This document shows, in pieces, positions 37,180 to 48,068 of a stretch of 64,000 nt of DNA (the first letter of the stretch is position 1; every line of letters begins with the position of its first letter). Origin of the DNA: Alphaproteobacteria bacterium (GTDB taxonomy: Bacteria; Pseudomonadota; Alphaproteobacteria; Caulobacterales; Caulobacteraceae). Under the pieces are notes generated by a model. The model worked only from the letters and a program-made list of their open reading frames with translations. It searched no databases and had not been told where the DNA came from. The stretch covers positions 124,001 to 188,000 of the forward strand of contig JANYET010000026.1 of assembly GCA_025359785.1 (NCBI GenBank), in the 5' to 3' direction. The position numbers were made by a program, and so were the translations under genes.

Positions 37180-38601
37180 ATGGCCGAAATCGCCCCATGG
37201 CCGGCCGACCTCGACGCGATCTACGCGGCCTACGCCGAGCGCGTCCACGCGCCGGGTGTCGTCGCGGGCGTGGTGCGCGACGGCGGCCTGGCCCACCTGT
37301 TCACCCACGGCGTCGCCGATCTGGAGTCTGGCGCGCCGGTCACCGCCGACACCGGCTTCCGCATCGCCTCGATGACCAAGAACATCACGGCGCTGACCAT
37401 CCTGATGCTGCGCGACGAGGGCCTGATCTCCCTGGAGGCGCCGGCCTCGGCCTATGTGCCAGAGCTCGCCGCCCTGCCGCGGCCCACCGCCGACAGCCCG
37501 GCGATCACCATCCGCGACCTGCTCAGCCACACCGAAGGCTTCGTCACCGACGACCCCTGGGCCGACCGCGCCATGCGCATGACGCCGGACGAATTCTCGG
37601 CCTTCCTGCGCGACGGCGGCCTGTCCGTCCGCGCGCCGGGCGTGGCCTTCGAATATTCCAACCTCGGCTACGGCATCCTCGGCCGGGCGATCAGCAACCT
37701 CTGCGGCAAGCCGTTCCAGCGCGCGATCGGCGAGCGGATCCTTGAGCCGCTGGGCATGAGCGCCACCACCTTCGATCCCGCCGCCGTGCCGGACGCCCGC
37801 CGCGCGCGCGGCTACTGGTTCCGCGACGGCGTCCACGGCGAGGAGCCGCCGGAGCCGGATGGCGAGATCGGCGCGATGGGCGGCATCGTCACCACGGCGG
37901 CAGACTACGCCCGCTACGTGGCCTTCCTGCTGGACGCCTGGCCACCGCGCGACGACGCCGAGACCGGCCCGGTGCGCCGCGCCACCCGCCGCGAACTGGC
38001 GACCTGCCACGCCATGCCGGGCGAGGCGCGCACCCGGGTCGTGGACGGCGCCACGCTGCCGGTCGCCATCGCCTATGGCTACGGTCTGGCCAGCGCCGCC
38101 GACCCACAGCTGGGCCGCGTGCTCGGCCATTCCGGCGGCCTGCCGGGCTTCGGCTCCAACGTGATCTTCGCGCCCGACGCCGGCGTCGGCCTGTTCGCCT
38201 TCGCCAATGTCACCTACGCCAGCCCCGAGCCCACCAACATAGAAGCGGCGAGCCGGCTCCACGCCCACGGGCTCTGGCGTCCACGGAACGTGGCGGTCTC
38301 CCACGTCCTGCGGGCCGCCGCCGAGGCCGTGGCGAGCGCCTATGCGGCCGGGGACCTGGCCGCCGCCCAGGCTCACTTCGCCCCGAACCTGCTGGCCGAC
38401 AGTCCGCTGGCCGCGCGCAACGCCGCGCTGACCGCTCTGAAGGCCCAGGTCGGCGACGGCATCCTCGACCGCATCGAGGCCCAGCACCGCCTGGCCGGGC
38501 GGCTGCGCCTGACCTGCGCGCGCGGCGACGCCGTCTGCGATCTGACACTGACACCCGGCCGCGACCCGAAAATCCAGGGCCTACGCTTCGCGCCCACCTG
38601 A
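37180..38601 (+). CDS. serine hydrolase of the beta-lactamase/penicillin-binding family
   Basis: 473-aa class C-type serine hydrolase. Nucleophile S64 in SMTK (64-67), second motif Y159-S-N161 in YSNLGYG, and third motif HSGGLPGFG. No signal peptide or membrane span is evident, so a cytoplasmic esterase or amidase is more likely than a secreted beta-lactamase. An extra C-terminal domain (about 370-473) carries ARGDAVCDLTLTPGRDPKIQGL. It begins 3 bases after divL, so it is probably cotranscribed, though no functional link is known. Confidence 0.85.
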   Translation: MAEIAPWPADLDAIYAAYAERVHAPGVVAGVVRDGGLAHLFTHGVADLESGAPVTADTGFRIASMTKNITALTILMLRDEGLISLEAPASAYVPELAALPRPTADSPAITIRDLLSHTEGFVTDDPWADRAMRMTPDEFSAFLRDGGLSVRAPGVAFEYSNLGYGILGRAISNLCGKPFQRAIGERILEPLGMSATTFDPAAVPDARRARGYWFRDGVHGEEPPEPDGEIGAMGGIVTTAADYARYVAFLLDAWPPRDDAETGPVRRATRRELATCHAMPGEARTRVVDGATLPVAIAYGYGLASAADPQLGRVLGHSGGLPGFGSNVIFAPDAGVGLFAFANVTYASPEPTNIEAASRLHAHGLWRPRNVAVSHVLRAAAEAVASAYAAGDLAAAQAHFAPNLLADSPLAARNAALTALKAQVGDGILDRIEAQHRLAGRLRLTCARGDAVCDLTLTPGRDPKIQGLRFAPT

Positions 38602-38665
38602 GTCCCGGCCTGAGCGAAGGCCTGAGCCCCGGCCGTCCTGCCCGTGCCGTCCTGCCCCTGCCGCC

Positions 38666-39610
38666 TCAGTCCGATCCCCGCGGCTTGCGCCCACCGTGCA
38701 GCTGTCCGAACCGCCGGCGCATCGTGGCGAAGCGCCCCGCGTCGCCCGCCGCCGTCGCGCGCGTCGCCCTGCCGCCCAGTTCCAGCACCGCGTCCATCAT
38801 CCGGTCGTCGCGCATCCGCTTGGCCCAGGCCACGTCCACGGCGAAGGCGCGGTCGGCCTTCAGCCATTGCCGCAGGTTGGAGATATTCGGCGCGCCCGGC
38901 ACGGTCATCGCCGCGCTGCGCACCGAGCCGCCGTCCTGGATATGGGCGACGATCGCGGCCAGCAACGCCGGCGTCCGCCGCCGGGCCCGCCCCCGCACCC
39001 GAAAGCCGCTCCGATGCGCCAGCCGCAGCGCGCCGGCGAACTCCGGGTGGTCGCGGCGCCAGCGGGCCAGCGCGTCCTTGCCCGGCATGTCGGGGTCGGC
39101 CATCACCGCCGGCAGCACCTCGCCGCGCAGGACGCGAAGCACGATCAGGTCGGCGACCGCCTCGTCATAGGGCCAACCCTTCTGGCGGCCCCAACCCTTC
39201 CGGCGTCCATGGAAACCCCGCGCCGACCACGCCGCCACCTTCAGGGCCGCATCGAAGTCCGGCCGCTCCCGTCGCCAGCGGTTCAACAACAGCCGCGTTG
39301 GCCCGGCCGGCCGTTTCACCAGGTCCTTCAGCGCCCCGCCCAGCCTGACCTTCACCAGCAAGGCCTCGGCCCGGTCCGCGTCGAACACCGGCCCCGCCGT
39401 CGCCGAGACCCGTATCCCCTTGCCCCAGGCCCGCGCGCGCGCCAGCCGCCGCGCGAACTCCGGATCGGCCTTGCCCCAGCTGTGCAACGTCTGCCGCTTC
39501 GGAAACCCTGGCTCCCGATCCAGCCCGCGCAACCCACACCCCGCCTCCAGCCGCGCGATCACCCGGTCCTGCATCTCGGCGCGCGGATAGGCGAACGGTG
39601 GAAAGCGCAT
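38666..39610 (-). CDS. protein of four tandem terminase-small-subunit-like HTH repeats
   Basis: 314 aa, strongly basic (Arg/Lys/Trp-rich). The sequence resolves into four related units of about 55 residues at roughly 12-66, 78-135, 149-204 and 212-270. Each contains the pattern P-G-x-P-x-x-x-x-L-x-x-W-x-x-x-x-P-x-F: PGFPKRQTLHSWGKADPEF; AGPTRLLLNRWRRERPDF; DMPGKDALARWRRDHPEF; GAPNISNLRQWLKADRAF. This resembles the HTH of phage terminase small subunits, but single proteins with four copies and no terminase large subunit nearby are unusual. Likely a DNA-binding protein. ATG 39610; longer readings are uncertain. Confidence 0.65.
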   Translation of the reverse strand: MRFPPFAYPRAEMQDRVIARLEAGCGLRGLDREPGFPKRQTLHSWGKADPEFARRLARARAWGKGIRVSATAGPVFDADRAEALLVKVRLGGALKDLVKRPAGPTRLLLNRWRRERPDFDAALKVAAWSARGFHGRRKGWGRQKGWPYDEAVADLIVLRVLRGEVLPAVMADPDMPGKDALARWRRDHPEFAGALRLAHRSGFRVRGRARRRTPALLAAIVAHIQDGGSVRSAAMTVPGAPNISNLRQWLKADRAFAVDVAWAKRMRDDRMMDAVLELGGRATRATAAGDAGRFATMRRRFGQLHGGRKPRGSD

Positions 39611-39680
39611 CGCAGGATTGTACCGCCTTGACAGCAAAAGAACAAATAAAGAACATACGGTCTTGCGGCTCACGGCCAAA

Positions 39681-39722
39681 TGTAAGGACTAACTTGACAT
39701 ACCGTAAGCTGATACCTTACAT
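39681..39722 (+). promoter_or_regulatory. higBA promoter with flanking inverted operator
   Basis: TTGACA at 39694-39699, a 17-base spacer and TTACAT at 39717-39722. TGTAAGG (39681-39687) and CCTTACA (39715-39721) form an inverted repeat around the -35 and -10 boxes, typical of autoregulated toxin-antitoxin operators. Predicted start of transcription (about 39728-39730) coincides with the higB ATG. Confidence 0.7.
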
Positions 39723-39728
39723 TCTTCC

Positions 39729-40007
39729 ATGATCCGGTCGTTCCGAAACAAAGGACTGGAGCGGTTCGCGACGACGGGAGACCCATCGCGCCTGAGTGTG
39801 CCGAACGCCGCTCGCGTGCGGCGCATCCTGGGCGCCCTCGATGTCGCCGGGACGCCGCAGCAGATGAATGTGCCGGGTTGGCGCTTCCATGCGCTGCAGG
39901 GTCAGGCCAAGGGCCGCTTCGCTGTCGATGCGAGCGGCAATTGGCGGATCACCTTCGGGTGGGACGAACACGACGCGATCGACGTCGATCTGGAAGACTA
40001 TCACTGA
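39729..40007 (+). CDS. higB: HigB-type toxin (RelE superfamily mRNA interferase)
   Basis: 92-aa toxin of the plasmid-maintenance killer/HigB family, which cleaves mRNA at the ribosome. Signature segments: MIRSFRNKGLERFATTGDPSRL at the start, the central WRFHALQG, and the C-terminal NWRITFGWDEHDAIDVDLEDYH. No Shine-Dalgarno precedes the ATG, and the promoter suggests a leaderless mRNA. The antitoxin gene follows after 13 bases. Confidence 0.92.
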   Translation: MIRSFRNKGLERFATTGDPSRLSVPNAARVRRILGALDVAGTPQQMNVPGWRFHALQGQAKGRFAVDASGNWRITFGWDEHDAIDVDLEDYH

Positions 40008-40020
40008 GAAAGCCCACCCC

Positions 40021-40332
40021 ATGACCGCCCCCACGCTCTTGACCGGCCTCGCCCCTGTCCATCCGGGAGAAATCCTCCGTGAAGATGTCCTGCCCGCCCT
40101 TGGCAAGTCCAAGGCCGAGATCGCCCGCGTCTTGGGAACCTCGCGCCAGAGCCTCTACGATCTGCTGGCCGAGAAACAGGGCGTGACGATCCCCATGGCG
40201 CTTCGCCTGGGAAAGATGTGCGGCAACGGCGGCCCGTTCTGGTTCGCGCTGCAAACCGCTTACGACATGCGCAAGGCGGAGACCGAACTGGCCGACGCCT
40301 TGGCGCGGATTCCAACGCTGACGGCGGCGTAG
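40021..40332 (+). CDS. higA: HigA-type antitoxin (XRE HTH)
   Basis: 103-aa antitoxin with the HigA motif HPGEILREDVLPALGKSKAEIARVLG followed by the recognition helix SRQSLYDLL and the family end FWFALQTAYDMRKAE. Expected to neutralise HigB and to repress the upstream promoter through the TGTAAGG operator. Order toxin-then-antitoxin is the usual higBA order. Confidence 0.94.
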   Translation: MTAPTLLTGLAPVHPGEILREDVLPALGKSKAEIARVLGTSRQSLYDLLAEKQGVTIPMALRLGKMCGNGGPFWFALQTAYDMRKAETELADALARIPTLTAA

Positions 40333-40364
40333 GCACCGCTATTCGCTCGTCAACCGCACTCGCT

Positions 40365-40480
40365 CGTCATCCCCGGCCTTGTGCCGGGGGTCCAGACGCA
40401 CCGGCCTGGCAGGCAAATCCCCGACGCCGGCGCGTCTGGATGACCCCCGGGTCGTGACGCTACGCGACCCGCCCGAGGGC
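40365..40480. repeat. palindromic intergenic repeat, CGTCATCCCCGG type
   Basis: Begins CGTCATCCCCGG. Inner inverted segments CCGGGGGTCCAGACGC and GCGTCTGGATGACCCCCGG differ by a 3-base insertion. Located between higA and the TonB_C-like gene. Confidence 0.7.
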
Positions 40481-40595
40481 AGGCTTCCAAGCCCAGGCCC
40501 CAAGGCTCGCATCATCCATGAGAAATAAGGCGCGGTGGCATCTGGGAGATGCAAACAGCAAACTTGGTAAGGGCGGCTCTTTGTCTCAGTTCGGC

Positions 40596-41048
40596 TTAGG
40601 GCTTGCGGAACACGAACGGCACAAGGACATCGACGGTCTCTTCGGCAAGAGGATGACCTTCGGCGATTGTGGGTTTGGCCGTCATCCAACGCGACTCAGC
40701 CATTTTGAGTGAGGCGTCGCCAAAACCGGAGCCCGGGGGCTTTTCGACCAAGACTCGGCATTTGGTGAGCGCGCCATTCGCCAGCAAAAGGCACTCCAAG
40801 GCGGCCCCGCCTTGAAGCCCCATGCGGGCCGCGCGCTCAGGATAGTAGGGTCCGGCAACGCCGTTCTGCCGATAGTCGTCCATCTTCTTGAAGTTGGGTT
40901 CCGCACGCCGGATGGTGGGTTGTGCCGTCGTCGCGACCGGTGATTCCGTCGCCGGCTCGGATTGAAAGCTCCCGGAGGCAGAGGCGCGACCACTTAGAAG
41001 CGCGACAGTCAGCAAGGCCAAAATGACTTGAGACGGCGAACTGTTCAC
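40596..41048 (-). CDS. exported TonB C-terminal-like domain protein
   Basis: 150 aa from GTG 41048 (GGTGG adjacent upstream). Signal peptide MNSSPSQVILALLTVALLSGRASA, a Thr/Pro/Ala linker, then a TonB_C-like domain: YPERAARMGLQGGAALECLLLANGALTKCRVLVEKPPGSG (split across strands, with a Cys pair) ending ETVDVLVPFVFRKP. Lacking the TonB membrane anchor, it is not an energiser. It resembles the TonB_C-like units of the duplicated protein at 18336-20000. A longer reading overlaps the ferredoxin gene and is rejected. Confidence 0.75.
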   Translation of the reverse strand: MNSSPSQVILALLTVALLSGRASASGSFQSEPATESPVATTAQPTIRRAEPNFKKMDDYRQNGVAGPYYPERAARMGLQGGAALECLLLANGALTKCRVLVEKPPGSGFGDASLKMAESRWMTAKPTIAEGHPLAEETVDVLVPFVFRKP

Positions 41049-41059
41049 CCACCAACCCG

Positions 41060-42626
<1,567 letters not shown>

Positions 42627-42710
42627 CTCAGTTCCCGATGCCCAAAAATGACACTAGCGTCAACTTTCCTCTTCCCTCGCGCTGCGCGTCGGCGAAGAGG
42701 AAGTCCGCCG

Positions 42711-44606
42711 CTACTTCTGGCTCGCGATCCAGTCGTCGACGCTGCGTTCCAGGACGACCAGCGGCACGGAGCCTTCGCCGACCACCAGGTCGTCATAGGC
42801 CTTGAGGTCGAACTTCGGCCCCAGCGCCGCCTCGGCCTTGTGGCGCAGTTCCATGATCTTCAGCATGCCGATCTTGTAGCCCGTCGCCTGGCCCGGCAGG
42901 GTGATGTAGCGGCGGACCTCGGAGCGCGCCTGGTTGGGCGGCCGGCGGCCGGTCTTGATCATGTAGTCGACCGCCTGATCCTCGGTCCAACCCTTGGCGT
43001 GGATGCCGGTGTCGGTGACCAGGCGCGCGGCGCGGAACAGTTCGGCGTCGAGGCGGAAGAAGTCTGACGCCACGTCCGGATAGGCCCCCATCTCCTTGCA
43101 CAGCGCCTCGGTGTAGAGCGCCCAGCCCTCGCCATAGGCCACATAGCGATAGGCCTGCCGGAACTTCGGATTGCCCTTCTGGCGCGCCTGGATATCGCCC
43201 TGCATCACGTGGCCGGGGATGCCCTCGTGGCACATCAGGTCGGTGATGTTGGCCGGGTCGTCGGTGACGCCCAGCATGTGGATGTAGACGCGCCCGGGCC
43301 GCGCGCCGTCCGGACTGGGCCCCGAAGCGTGGGCCGCGCCGCCGGCCACTTCGCTGAACGCCGGCTCGCGGACCACTTCGGCCTTGTAGACCGGCAGGAT
43401 GTTGAAATAGCCCGGCAGCAGGCTGCGGTTATGGGCGACGGCGGCATTGTAGCGGACCAGATAGTCGGCGCGGATCGCGTCGGTCCAGGGCGTCGGCGGG
43501 AACAGCCGGGCGCGCTCGTCATAGTACGCTTGGCGGTCCTTGAACCCGGCCGAGCGGGCGAGCTTGTCCTGTTCCGCCTCGATGCGGGTGACCTCGGACA
43601 GGCCGATCTGGCGTACCTGCTCCGGCGTCAGGTCGGTGGTGGTGTTGAGCGTCAGCGCCGCGGCGTACCAGGTCGCGCCGCCGGGCAGGGAGATCGCCCC
43701 GGTGCGGCCGGACGGCGCCTTCGGCAGCTCGCCTCGCGCCCAGGCGATCACCCGGCCGTAGGGCGCCTCCAGGCCGCGAATCGCGGCCTTGGCGTCGGCC
43801 AGCAGCGCCTCGGCTTCGGCGGGCGTCACCTTGCCGGCCGCGGCCAGCTTGCCGACCTTGGCCTTGGCGTCGGCCCACAGCGGAGAGTCTTTCCCGCCCT
43901 TTTCGCCATCTGGGGTGTCGAACGGCTGGCCGGACGTCATCAGCTGGCTGCCGTCGATCACCCGCTCGATTTCGAAACGCGGGGCGCGCACGCCCTGGGC
44001 GCTCGACAGCCGGCTCTGCGCGATCGCCGTGTCCAGCACCTTTGGGATGCCCCGCAGGCGGGCATTATAGGCGGCCATATCCGAGGCCGCGCTGACCCCA
44101 TGGGTGTTGATCAGGAAGTTCGGCAGCTCGGAATGCACCGAATAGAGGAACGAATAGAACGGCGGCTGGAAGCGGCGGAACTTGTAGCTGAGCTCCGCCC
44201 GGTCGAGCTCCAGAGCCCACATGTCATAGCTGGCCTGGGCGTGCGGCGTCAGCTTGGCGCGGTCGAACTGGGCCTTCATCCGGGCCACGCTGCCGCGCCG
44301 CCATTCGAGCAGCTTAAGCTGGCCCGCGTCGCTGATGTCGTTCAGCCGGTCCATGCCGTCCTTGCGCCCGAGCGCCGTGGCCAGCTGCGGCTTAAGCGCC
44401 ACCTCCTGCTCGAACTCCCGGTCGAGGAAGATACGCAGCTGTTCCGAGTCGGCGACGTTATGGGCCGCCATCGACGCGACCCGTTCGGCCTCGGCCGCGC
44501 TGCTGAACTGGGCGGCGGCCGGCACCGGAGCGATCGCAGACAAGAATGCCAGCCCCATCGCCGCGAGGGCGGCCGATCTTCGCGTGCCCAAGTTCCTGAA
44601 CGCCAT
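42711..44606 (-). CDS. DUF885-family (M32-like) exported peptidase
   Basis: 631 aa with signal peptide MAFRNLGTRRSAALAAMGLAFLSAIAPVPAAA. DUF885 hallmark: zinc motif HEGIPGH (HExxxxH variant) in LMCHEGIPGHVMQGD, preceded by GVTDDPANITDL and followed by YGEGWALYTEALCKEMG. Helical throughout. Predicted periplasmic metallo-oligopeptidase. Follows the sdhB gene after a palindromic repeat; no functional link evident. Confidence 0.87.
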   Translation of the reverse strand: MAFRNLGTRRSAALAAMGLAFLSAIAPVPAAAQFSSAAEAERVASMAAHNVADSEQLRIFLDREFEQEVALKPQLATALGRKDGMDRLNDISDAGQLKLLEWRRGSVARMKAQFDRAKLTPHAQASYDMWALELDRAELSYKFRRFQPPFYSFLYSVHSELPNFLINTHGVSAASDMAAYNARLRGIPKVLDTAIAQSRLSSAQGVRAPRFEIERVIDGSQLMTSGQPFDTPDGEKGGKDSPLWADAKAKVGKLAAAGKVTPAEAEALLADAKAAIRGLEAPYGRVIAWARGELPKAPSGRTGAISLPGGATWYAAALTLNTTTDLTPEQVRQIGLSEVTRIEAEQDKLARSAGFKDRQAYYDERARLFPPTPWTDAIRADYLVRYNAAVAHNRSLLPGYFNILPVYKAEVVREPAFSEVAGGAAHASGPSPDGARPGRVYIHMLGVTDDPANITDLMCHEGIPGHVMQGDIQARQKGNPKFRQAYRYVAYGEGWALYTEALCKEMGAYPDVASDFFRLDAELFRAARLVTDTGIHAKGWTEDQAVDYMIKTGRRPPNQARSEVRRYITLPGQATGYKIGMLKIMELRHKAEAALGPKFDLKAYDDLVVGEGSVPLVVLERSVDDWIASQK

Positions 44607-44616
44607 CCCACCCTCC

Positions 44617-44715
44617 GCTCATCCCCGCGCAGGCGGGGACCCAAGCCGACTTAAATATTCCCGCGATCACTCACCCGCGGACCCCGAATGGGTCCCCGCC
44701 TTCGCGGGGATGAGC
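44617..44715. repeat. palindromic intergenic repeat with 27-bp near-perfect arms
   Basis: Arms 44617-44643 and 44689-44715 are reverse complements with one mismatch (GCTCATCCCCGCG.. / ..CGCGGGGATGAGC). Each arm also folds on itself (CCCCGC-gcag-GCGGGG). Lies between sdhB and the DUF885 gene and may terminate or stabilise the sdh mRNA. Confidence 0.9.
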
Positions 44716-44724
44716 GGTGCTTAA

Positions 44725-45507
44725 CTAAACCACCCGGTCCACCAGCATCTTCTTCACCTCGGCGATGGCCTTGGCGGGGTTCAACCCCTTCGGGCAGACC
44801 TGGGCGCAGTTCATGATCGTGTGGCAGCGGTAGAGCTTGAAGGGATCTTCCAGCGCGTCCAGCCGCTCGCCCGTCGCCTCGTCGCGGCTGTCGATCAGCC
44901 AGCGGTAGGATTGCAGCAGGGTCGCGGGGCCCAGGTACTTGTCGGCATTCCACCAGTAGCTGGGGCACGAGGTGGTGCAGCAGGCGCACAGGATGCACTC
45001 GTAGAGCCCGTCCAGTTTCTCGCGGTCCTCGGGGCTTTGCAGCCACTCCTTCTGCGGCTCCGGCGTCTCGGTGTGCAGCCAGGGCTCGATGGAGGCGTAC
45101 TGGGCGTAGAATTGCGTCAGGTCCGGGATCAGGTCCTTGAGCACCGGCATCGACGGCAAGGGGCTCACCTGCACGTCCTTGCCGGGAACCTCGCTCCAGC
45201 CGTGGGTGCAGGCCAGCGTGTTGCGCCCGCCGATGTTCATGGCGCACGAGCCGCAGACGCCCTCGCGGCAGGAGCGGCGGAAGGCCAGGCCAGGGTCCAT
45301 GGTGTTCTTGATGTGGATCAGCACGTCCAGCACCATCGGGCCGCAGGCGTCCACGTCGACGTCATAGGTGTCCCAGCGCGGGTTCTCGGTCCCCTCGGGG
45401 TCGTAGCGGTAGACCTTGAAGGTCTTGACCGTCTTGGCGCCGTCGGGCGCGGGATGGTGCCGCCCCTTCTGGACCCGCGAATTCTTCGGCATGACGAGTT
45501 CGACCAT
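44725..45507 (-). CDS. sdhB: succinate dehydrogenase iron-sulfur subunit
   Basis: 260 aa, carrying electrons from FAD to quinone in complex II. [2Fe-2S] ligands C80, C85, C88, C100 ([13 protein letters not shown]); [4Fe-4S] C171, C174, C177 (CILCACC) with C238; [3Fe-4S] C181, C228, C234 ([13 protein letters not shown]). ATG 45507. Last gene of the sdh run, separated from sdhA by a methyltransferase gene. Confidence 0.95.
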   Translation of the reverse strand: MVELVMPKNSRVQKGRHHPAPDGAKTVKTFKVYRYDPEGTENPRWDTYDVDVDACGPMVLDVLIHIKNTMDPGLAFRRSCREGVCGSCAMNIGGRNTLACTHGWSEVPGKDVQVSPLPSMPVLKDLIPDLTQFYAQYASIEPWLHTETPEPQKEWLQSPEDREKLDGLYECILCACCTTSCPSYWWNADKYLGPATLLQSYRWLIDSRDEATGERLDALEDPFKLYRCHTIMNCAQVCPKGLNPAKAIAEVKKMLVDRVV

Positions 45508-45518
45508 GAGCGCGGTCC

Positions 45519-46265
45519 TTAAGCGGGGCTTGTCTGGGCAGGGGCGGTCTTGCGACCGAAGATGATGACGCCATGGTGGCCGTCGTGGTCGGTGGAGACG
45601 AGCTTCATCTCCTCCATCCCGGCCAGGTTGAGAACGCGCAGGACCTTCGACAGGTCGTAGTCGTACATCCAGATCTGGCCGACCGGCAGGGTCCTGACCC
45701 ACTGCTGGTAGCGGCGGTCGGCGACCAGCCGGCGGAGGCCCGTGGCGGTGGGCCGCTCATGCCGCGCGTCCCGCCAGGCGGTGAGCTGGATACTGATCAT
45801 GCCGCCGGGCGCGAGCCGGGCCAGCAGGTCCCTCAGGATCTCCATCCCACGCTCGGGCGGAATGTGCTGGAAGACGATGAAGCTGTTGATCCAGCCGAAC
45901 GGCCCGGCCGGCAGGGTGTCGGTATAGGTCGCCTTGCCGCCGCGCTCGCGGGCCAGCGCCAACATACCGGGCGAGATGTCGAGGCCGGTGGTCGCCGCGT
46001 GCTCGGCCATGGCCTCGGCCAGGCGCCCCACGCCGCAGCCGAAGTCCAGCGCCGGCCCCCGCGGCGCCTCGCCGGTCAGGCCCGTGAGCGTCGCGACCAT
46101 CTGAGCGATATAGTCGCGGCCGGAAGCGTAAAAGGTCTCGATGCCCTCAGGTGTGATAGTCTCCGTCCGGAAGTCCGGGTGGCTGAGCACGCCCCAATAG
46201 GGCTGGCTGGCGCCGAGCTCGCGCCAGTCCGCATCGGTATCGCGGGCGTCGAGGGGCGGGCTCAT
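45519..46265 (-). CDS. class I SAM-dependent methyltransferase embedded in the sdh operon
   Basis: 248 aa. Methyltransf_11/25-like fold: SAM motif [18 protein letters not shown], motif [17 protein letters not shown], motif IV region [33 protein letters not shown]. The C-terminus ends [12 protein letters not shown]. It starts 4 bases after the sdhA stop and ends 11 bases before the sdhB start, so it is cotranscribed with succinate dehydrogenase. No known complex II step needs a methyltransferase. Possible roles include quinone-related, protein or small-molecule methylation (open). Confidence 0.87.
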   Translation of the reverse strand: MSPPLDARDTDADWRELGASQPYWGVLSHPDFRTETITPEGIETFYASGRDYIAQMVATLTGLTGEAPRGPALDFGCGVGRLAEAMAEHAATTGLDISPGMLALARERGGKATYTDTLPAGPFGWINSFIVFQHIPPERGMEILRDLLARLAPGGMISIQLTAWRDARHERPTATGLRRLVADRRYQQWVRTLPVGQIWMYDYDLSKVLRVLNLAGMEEMKLVSTDHDGHHGVIIFGRKTAPAQTSPA

Positions 46266-46269
46266 CGCC

Positions 46270-48060
46270 CTAGTAGACCCGGGCTTTTGGCGGGATCGGA
46301 GCGATGTCGTTGGTCATCGTAAAATCGTGGACCGGGCGGTAGTCGATCTTCACCTTGCCGGTCGCGTCGTCGAACCAGGTCAGCGTGTGCTTCATCCAGG
46401 TCTTGTCGTCGCGGGCCGCGAAGTCCTCGCGGGCATGGGCTCCGCGGCTCTCCTGGCGGTTCGCCGCGCCGACCACGGTGACCACCGCCTGGCCGATCAG
46501 GTTGTCGAGCTCCAGCGTCTCCATCAGGTCGGTGTTCCAGACCATGCCCCGGTCGGAGACGGCCAGATCCTTGCGGGCCTTCTGCACGACTTCCAGCCGC
46601 TTGACGCCCGAGGTCAGGCTCTTGCCGTCCCGAAACACCGCGGCGTCCTCCTGCATCGCCTGCTGCATCTCCAGACGCAGCGCCGCGGTCGAGGTCTTGC
46701 CGGCCGCGGTACGGAAGCGGTCGAAGCGCGCCAGGTGGCCGTCGGTCATCGCGGGCTTCAGCTCGACCTGCGTCGCGCCGGCCTTGATCGTGTCGGCGCA
46801 GCGAAGCGCCGCCGAGCGGCCGAACACCACCAGGTCGATCAGCGAGTTGGAGCCCAGCCGATTGGCCCCATGCACCGAAACGCAAGCCGCCTCACCCACC
46901 GCCATCAGGCCGGGCACCACCTTGTCAGGGTTCTTGCCGGCTATGGTCACGACCTCGGAGTAGAAGTTCGTGGGTATGCCGCCCATGTTGTAATGCACCG
47001 TCGGGAGCACCGGGATCGGCTCCTTGGTGACGTCCACGCCGGCGAAAATCCGCGCGCTTTCCGAGATGCCGGGCAGGCGCTCGTGCAGCACCTTCGGGTC
47101 CAGGTGATCCAGGTGCAGATTGATGTGGTCCTTCTTCGGACCGACGCCGCGCCCTTCACGGATCTCGATGGTCATGGCGCGGGAGACCATGTCGCGCGGC
47201 GCCAGGTCCTTCACGGACGGCGCATAGCGCTCCATGAACCGCTCGCCCTCGGAATTGGTCAGATAGCCGCCCTCGCCGCGCGCGCCTTCGGTGATCAGGC
47301 AGCCAGCGCCATAGATGCCGGTCGGGTGGAACTGCACGAACTCCATGTCCTGCAGCGGCAGGCCGGCGCGCAGCGCCATGCCGCCGCCGTCGCCGGTGCA
47401 GGTGTGGGCCGAGGTGCAGGAGAAGTAGGCACGGCCGTAGCCGCCGGTCGCCAGGATCACCTGCTGGGCCTGGAAGCGGTGCAGGGTGCCATCGTCCAGC
47501 TTCCACGCCGTGACGCCCCGGCAGGCCCCCTCATCCATGATCAGGTCGAGGGCGAAGTATTCGATGAAGAACTCGGTCTTCTTGGCCAGCGCCTGGCCGT
47601 ACATGGTGTGCAGCATGGCGTGGCCGGTGCGGTCGGCCGCCGCGCAGGTGCGCTGGATCGGCGCCTCGCCGTAGTTGCGGGTCATGCCGCCAAAGGCCCG
47701 CTGGTAGATCTTGCCTTCCGGGGTCCGCGAGAACGGCACGCCCCAGTGCTCCAGCTCGTAGACGGCGGCCGGCGCATTGCGGACCAGGTATTCGATGGCG
47801 TCCTGGTCGCCCAGCCAGTCCGATCCCTTGACGGTGTCGTACATGTGCCAGCGCCAGTCATCCTCGCTCATGTTGCCCAAAGAGGCCGAAATGCCCCCTT
47901 GAGCGGCAACCGTGTGCGACCGTGTCGGGAAGACCTTGGAGATGCAGGCCGTCTTCAGCCCGGCCGCCGCGCAGCCGAGCGCCGCGCGCAGGCCCGAGCC
48001 GCCCGCGCCCACGACGACGACGTCGTACTTGTGGTCGATGAAATCGTAGGTGTTCGCCAT
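46270..48060 (-). CDS. sdhA: succinate dehydrogenase flavoprotein subunit
   Basis: 596-aa catalytic subunit oxidising succinate to fumarate. Rossmann [15 protein letters not shown] near the N-terminus, covalent FAD histidine in [13 protein letters not shown], active-site segments [18 protein letters not shown] and [12 protein letters not shown], and C-terminal [31 protein letters not shown] 48060 was chosen (a GTG at 48072 would overlap sdhD). Starts 8 bases after the sdhD stop. Confidence 0.96.
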   Translation of the reverse strand: MANTYDFIDHKYDVVVVGAGGSGLRAALGCAAAGLKTACISKVFPTRSHTVAAQGGISASLGNMSEDDWRWHMYDTVKGSDWLGDQDAIEYLVRNAPAAVYELEHWGVPFSRTPEGKIYQRAFGGMTRNYGEAPIQRTCAAADRTGHAMLHTMYGQALAKKTEFFIEYFALDLIMDEGACRGVTAWKLDDGTLHRFQAQQVILATGGYGRAYFSCTSAHTCTGDGGGMALRAGLPLQDMEFVQFHPTGIYGAGCLITEGARGEGGYLTNSEGERFMERYAPSVKDLAPRDMVSRAMTIEIREGRGVGPKKDHINLHLDHLDPKVLHERLPGISESARIFAGVDVTKEPIPVLPTVHYNMGGIPTNFYSEVVTIAGKNPDKVVPGLMAVGEAACVSVHGANRLGSNSLIDLVVFGRSAALRCADTIKAGATQVELKPAMTDGHLARFDRFRTAAGKTSTAALRLEMQQAMQEDAAVFRDGKSLTSGVKRLEVVQKARKDLAVSDRGMVWNTDLMETLELDNLIGQAVVTVVGAANRQESRGAHAREDFAARDDKTWMKHTLTWFDDATGKVKIDYRPVHDFTMTNDIAPIPPKARVY

Positions 48061-48068
48061 GGGTGAGC

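Noticed and set aside
34747..38487. Very long open frame (1246 codons) on the minus strand
   Set aside because: It is a shadow of divL and the serine hydrolase: both real genes on the plus strand have all their motifs, and the frame is kept open by the high G+C at third positions.
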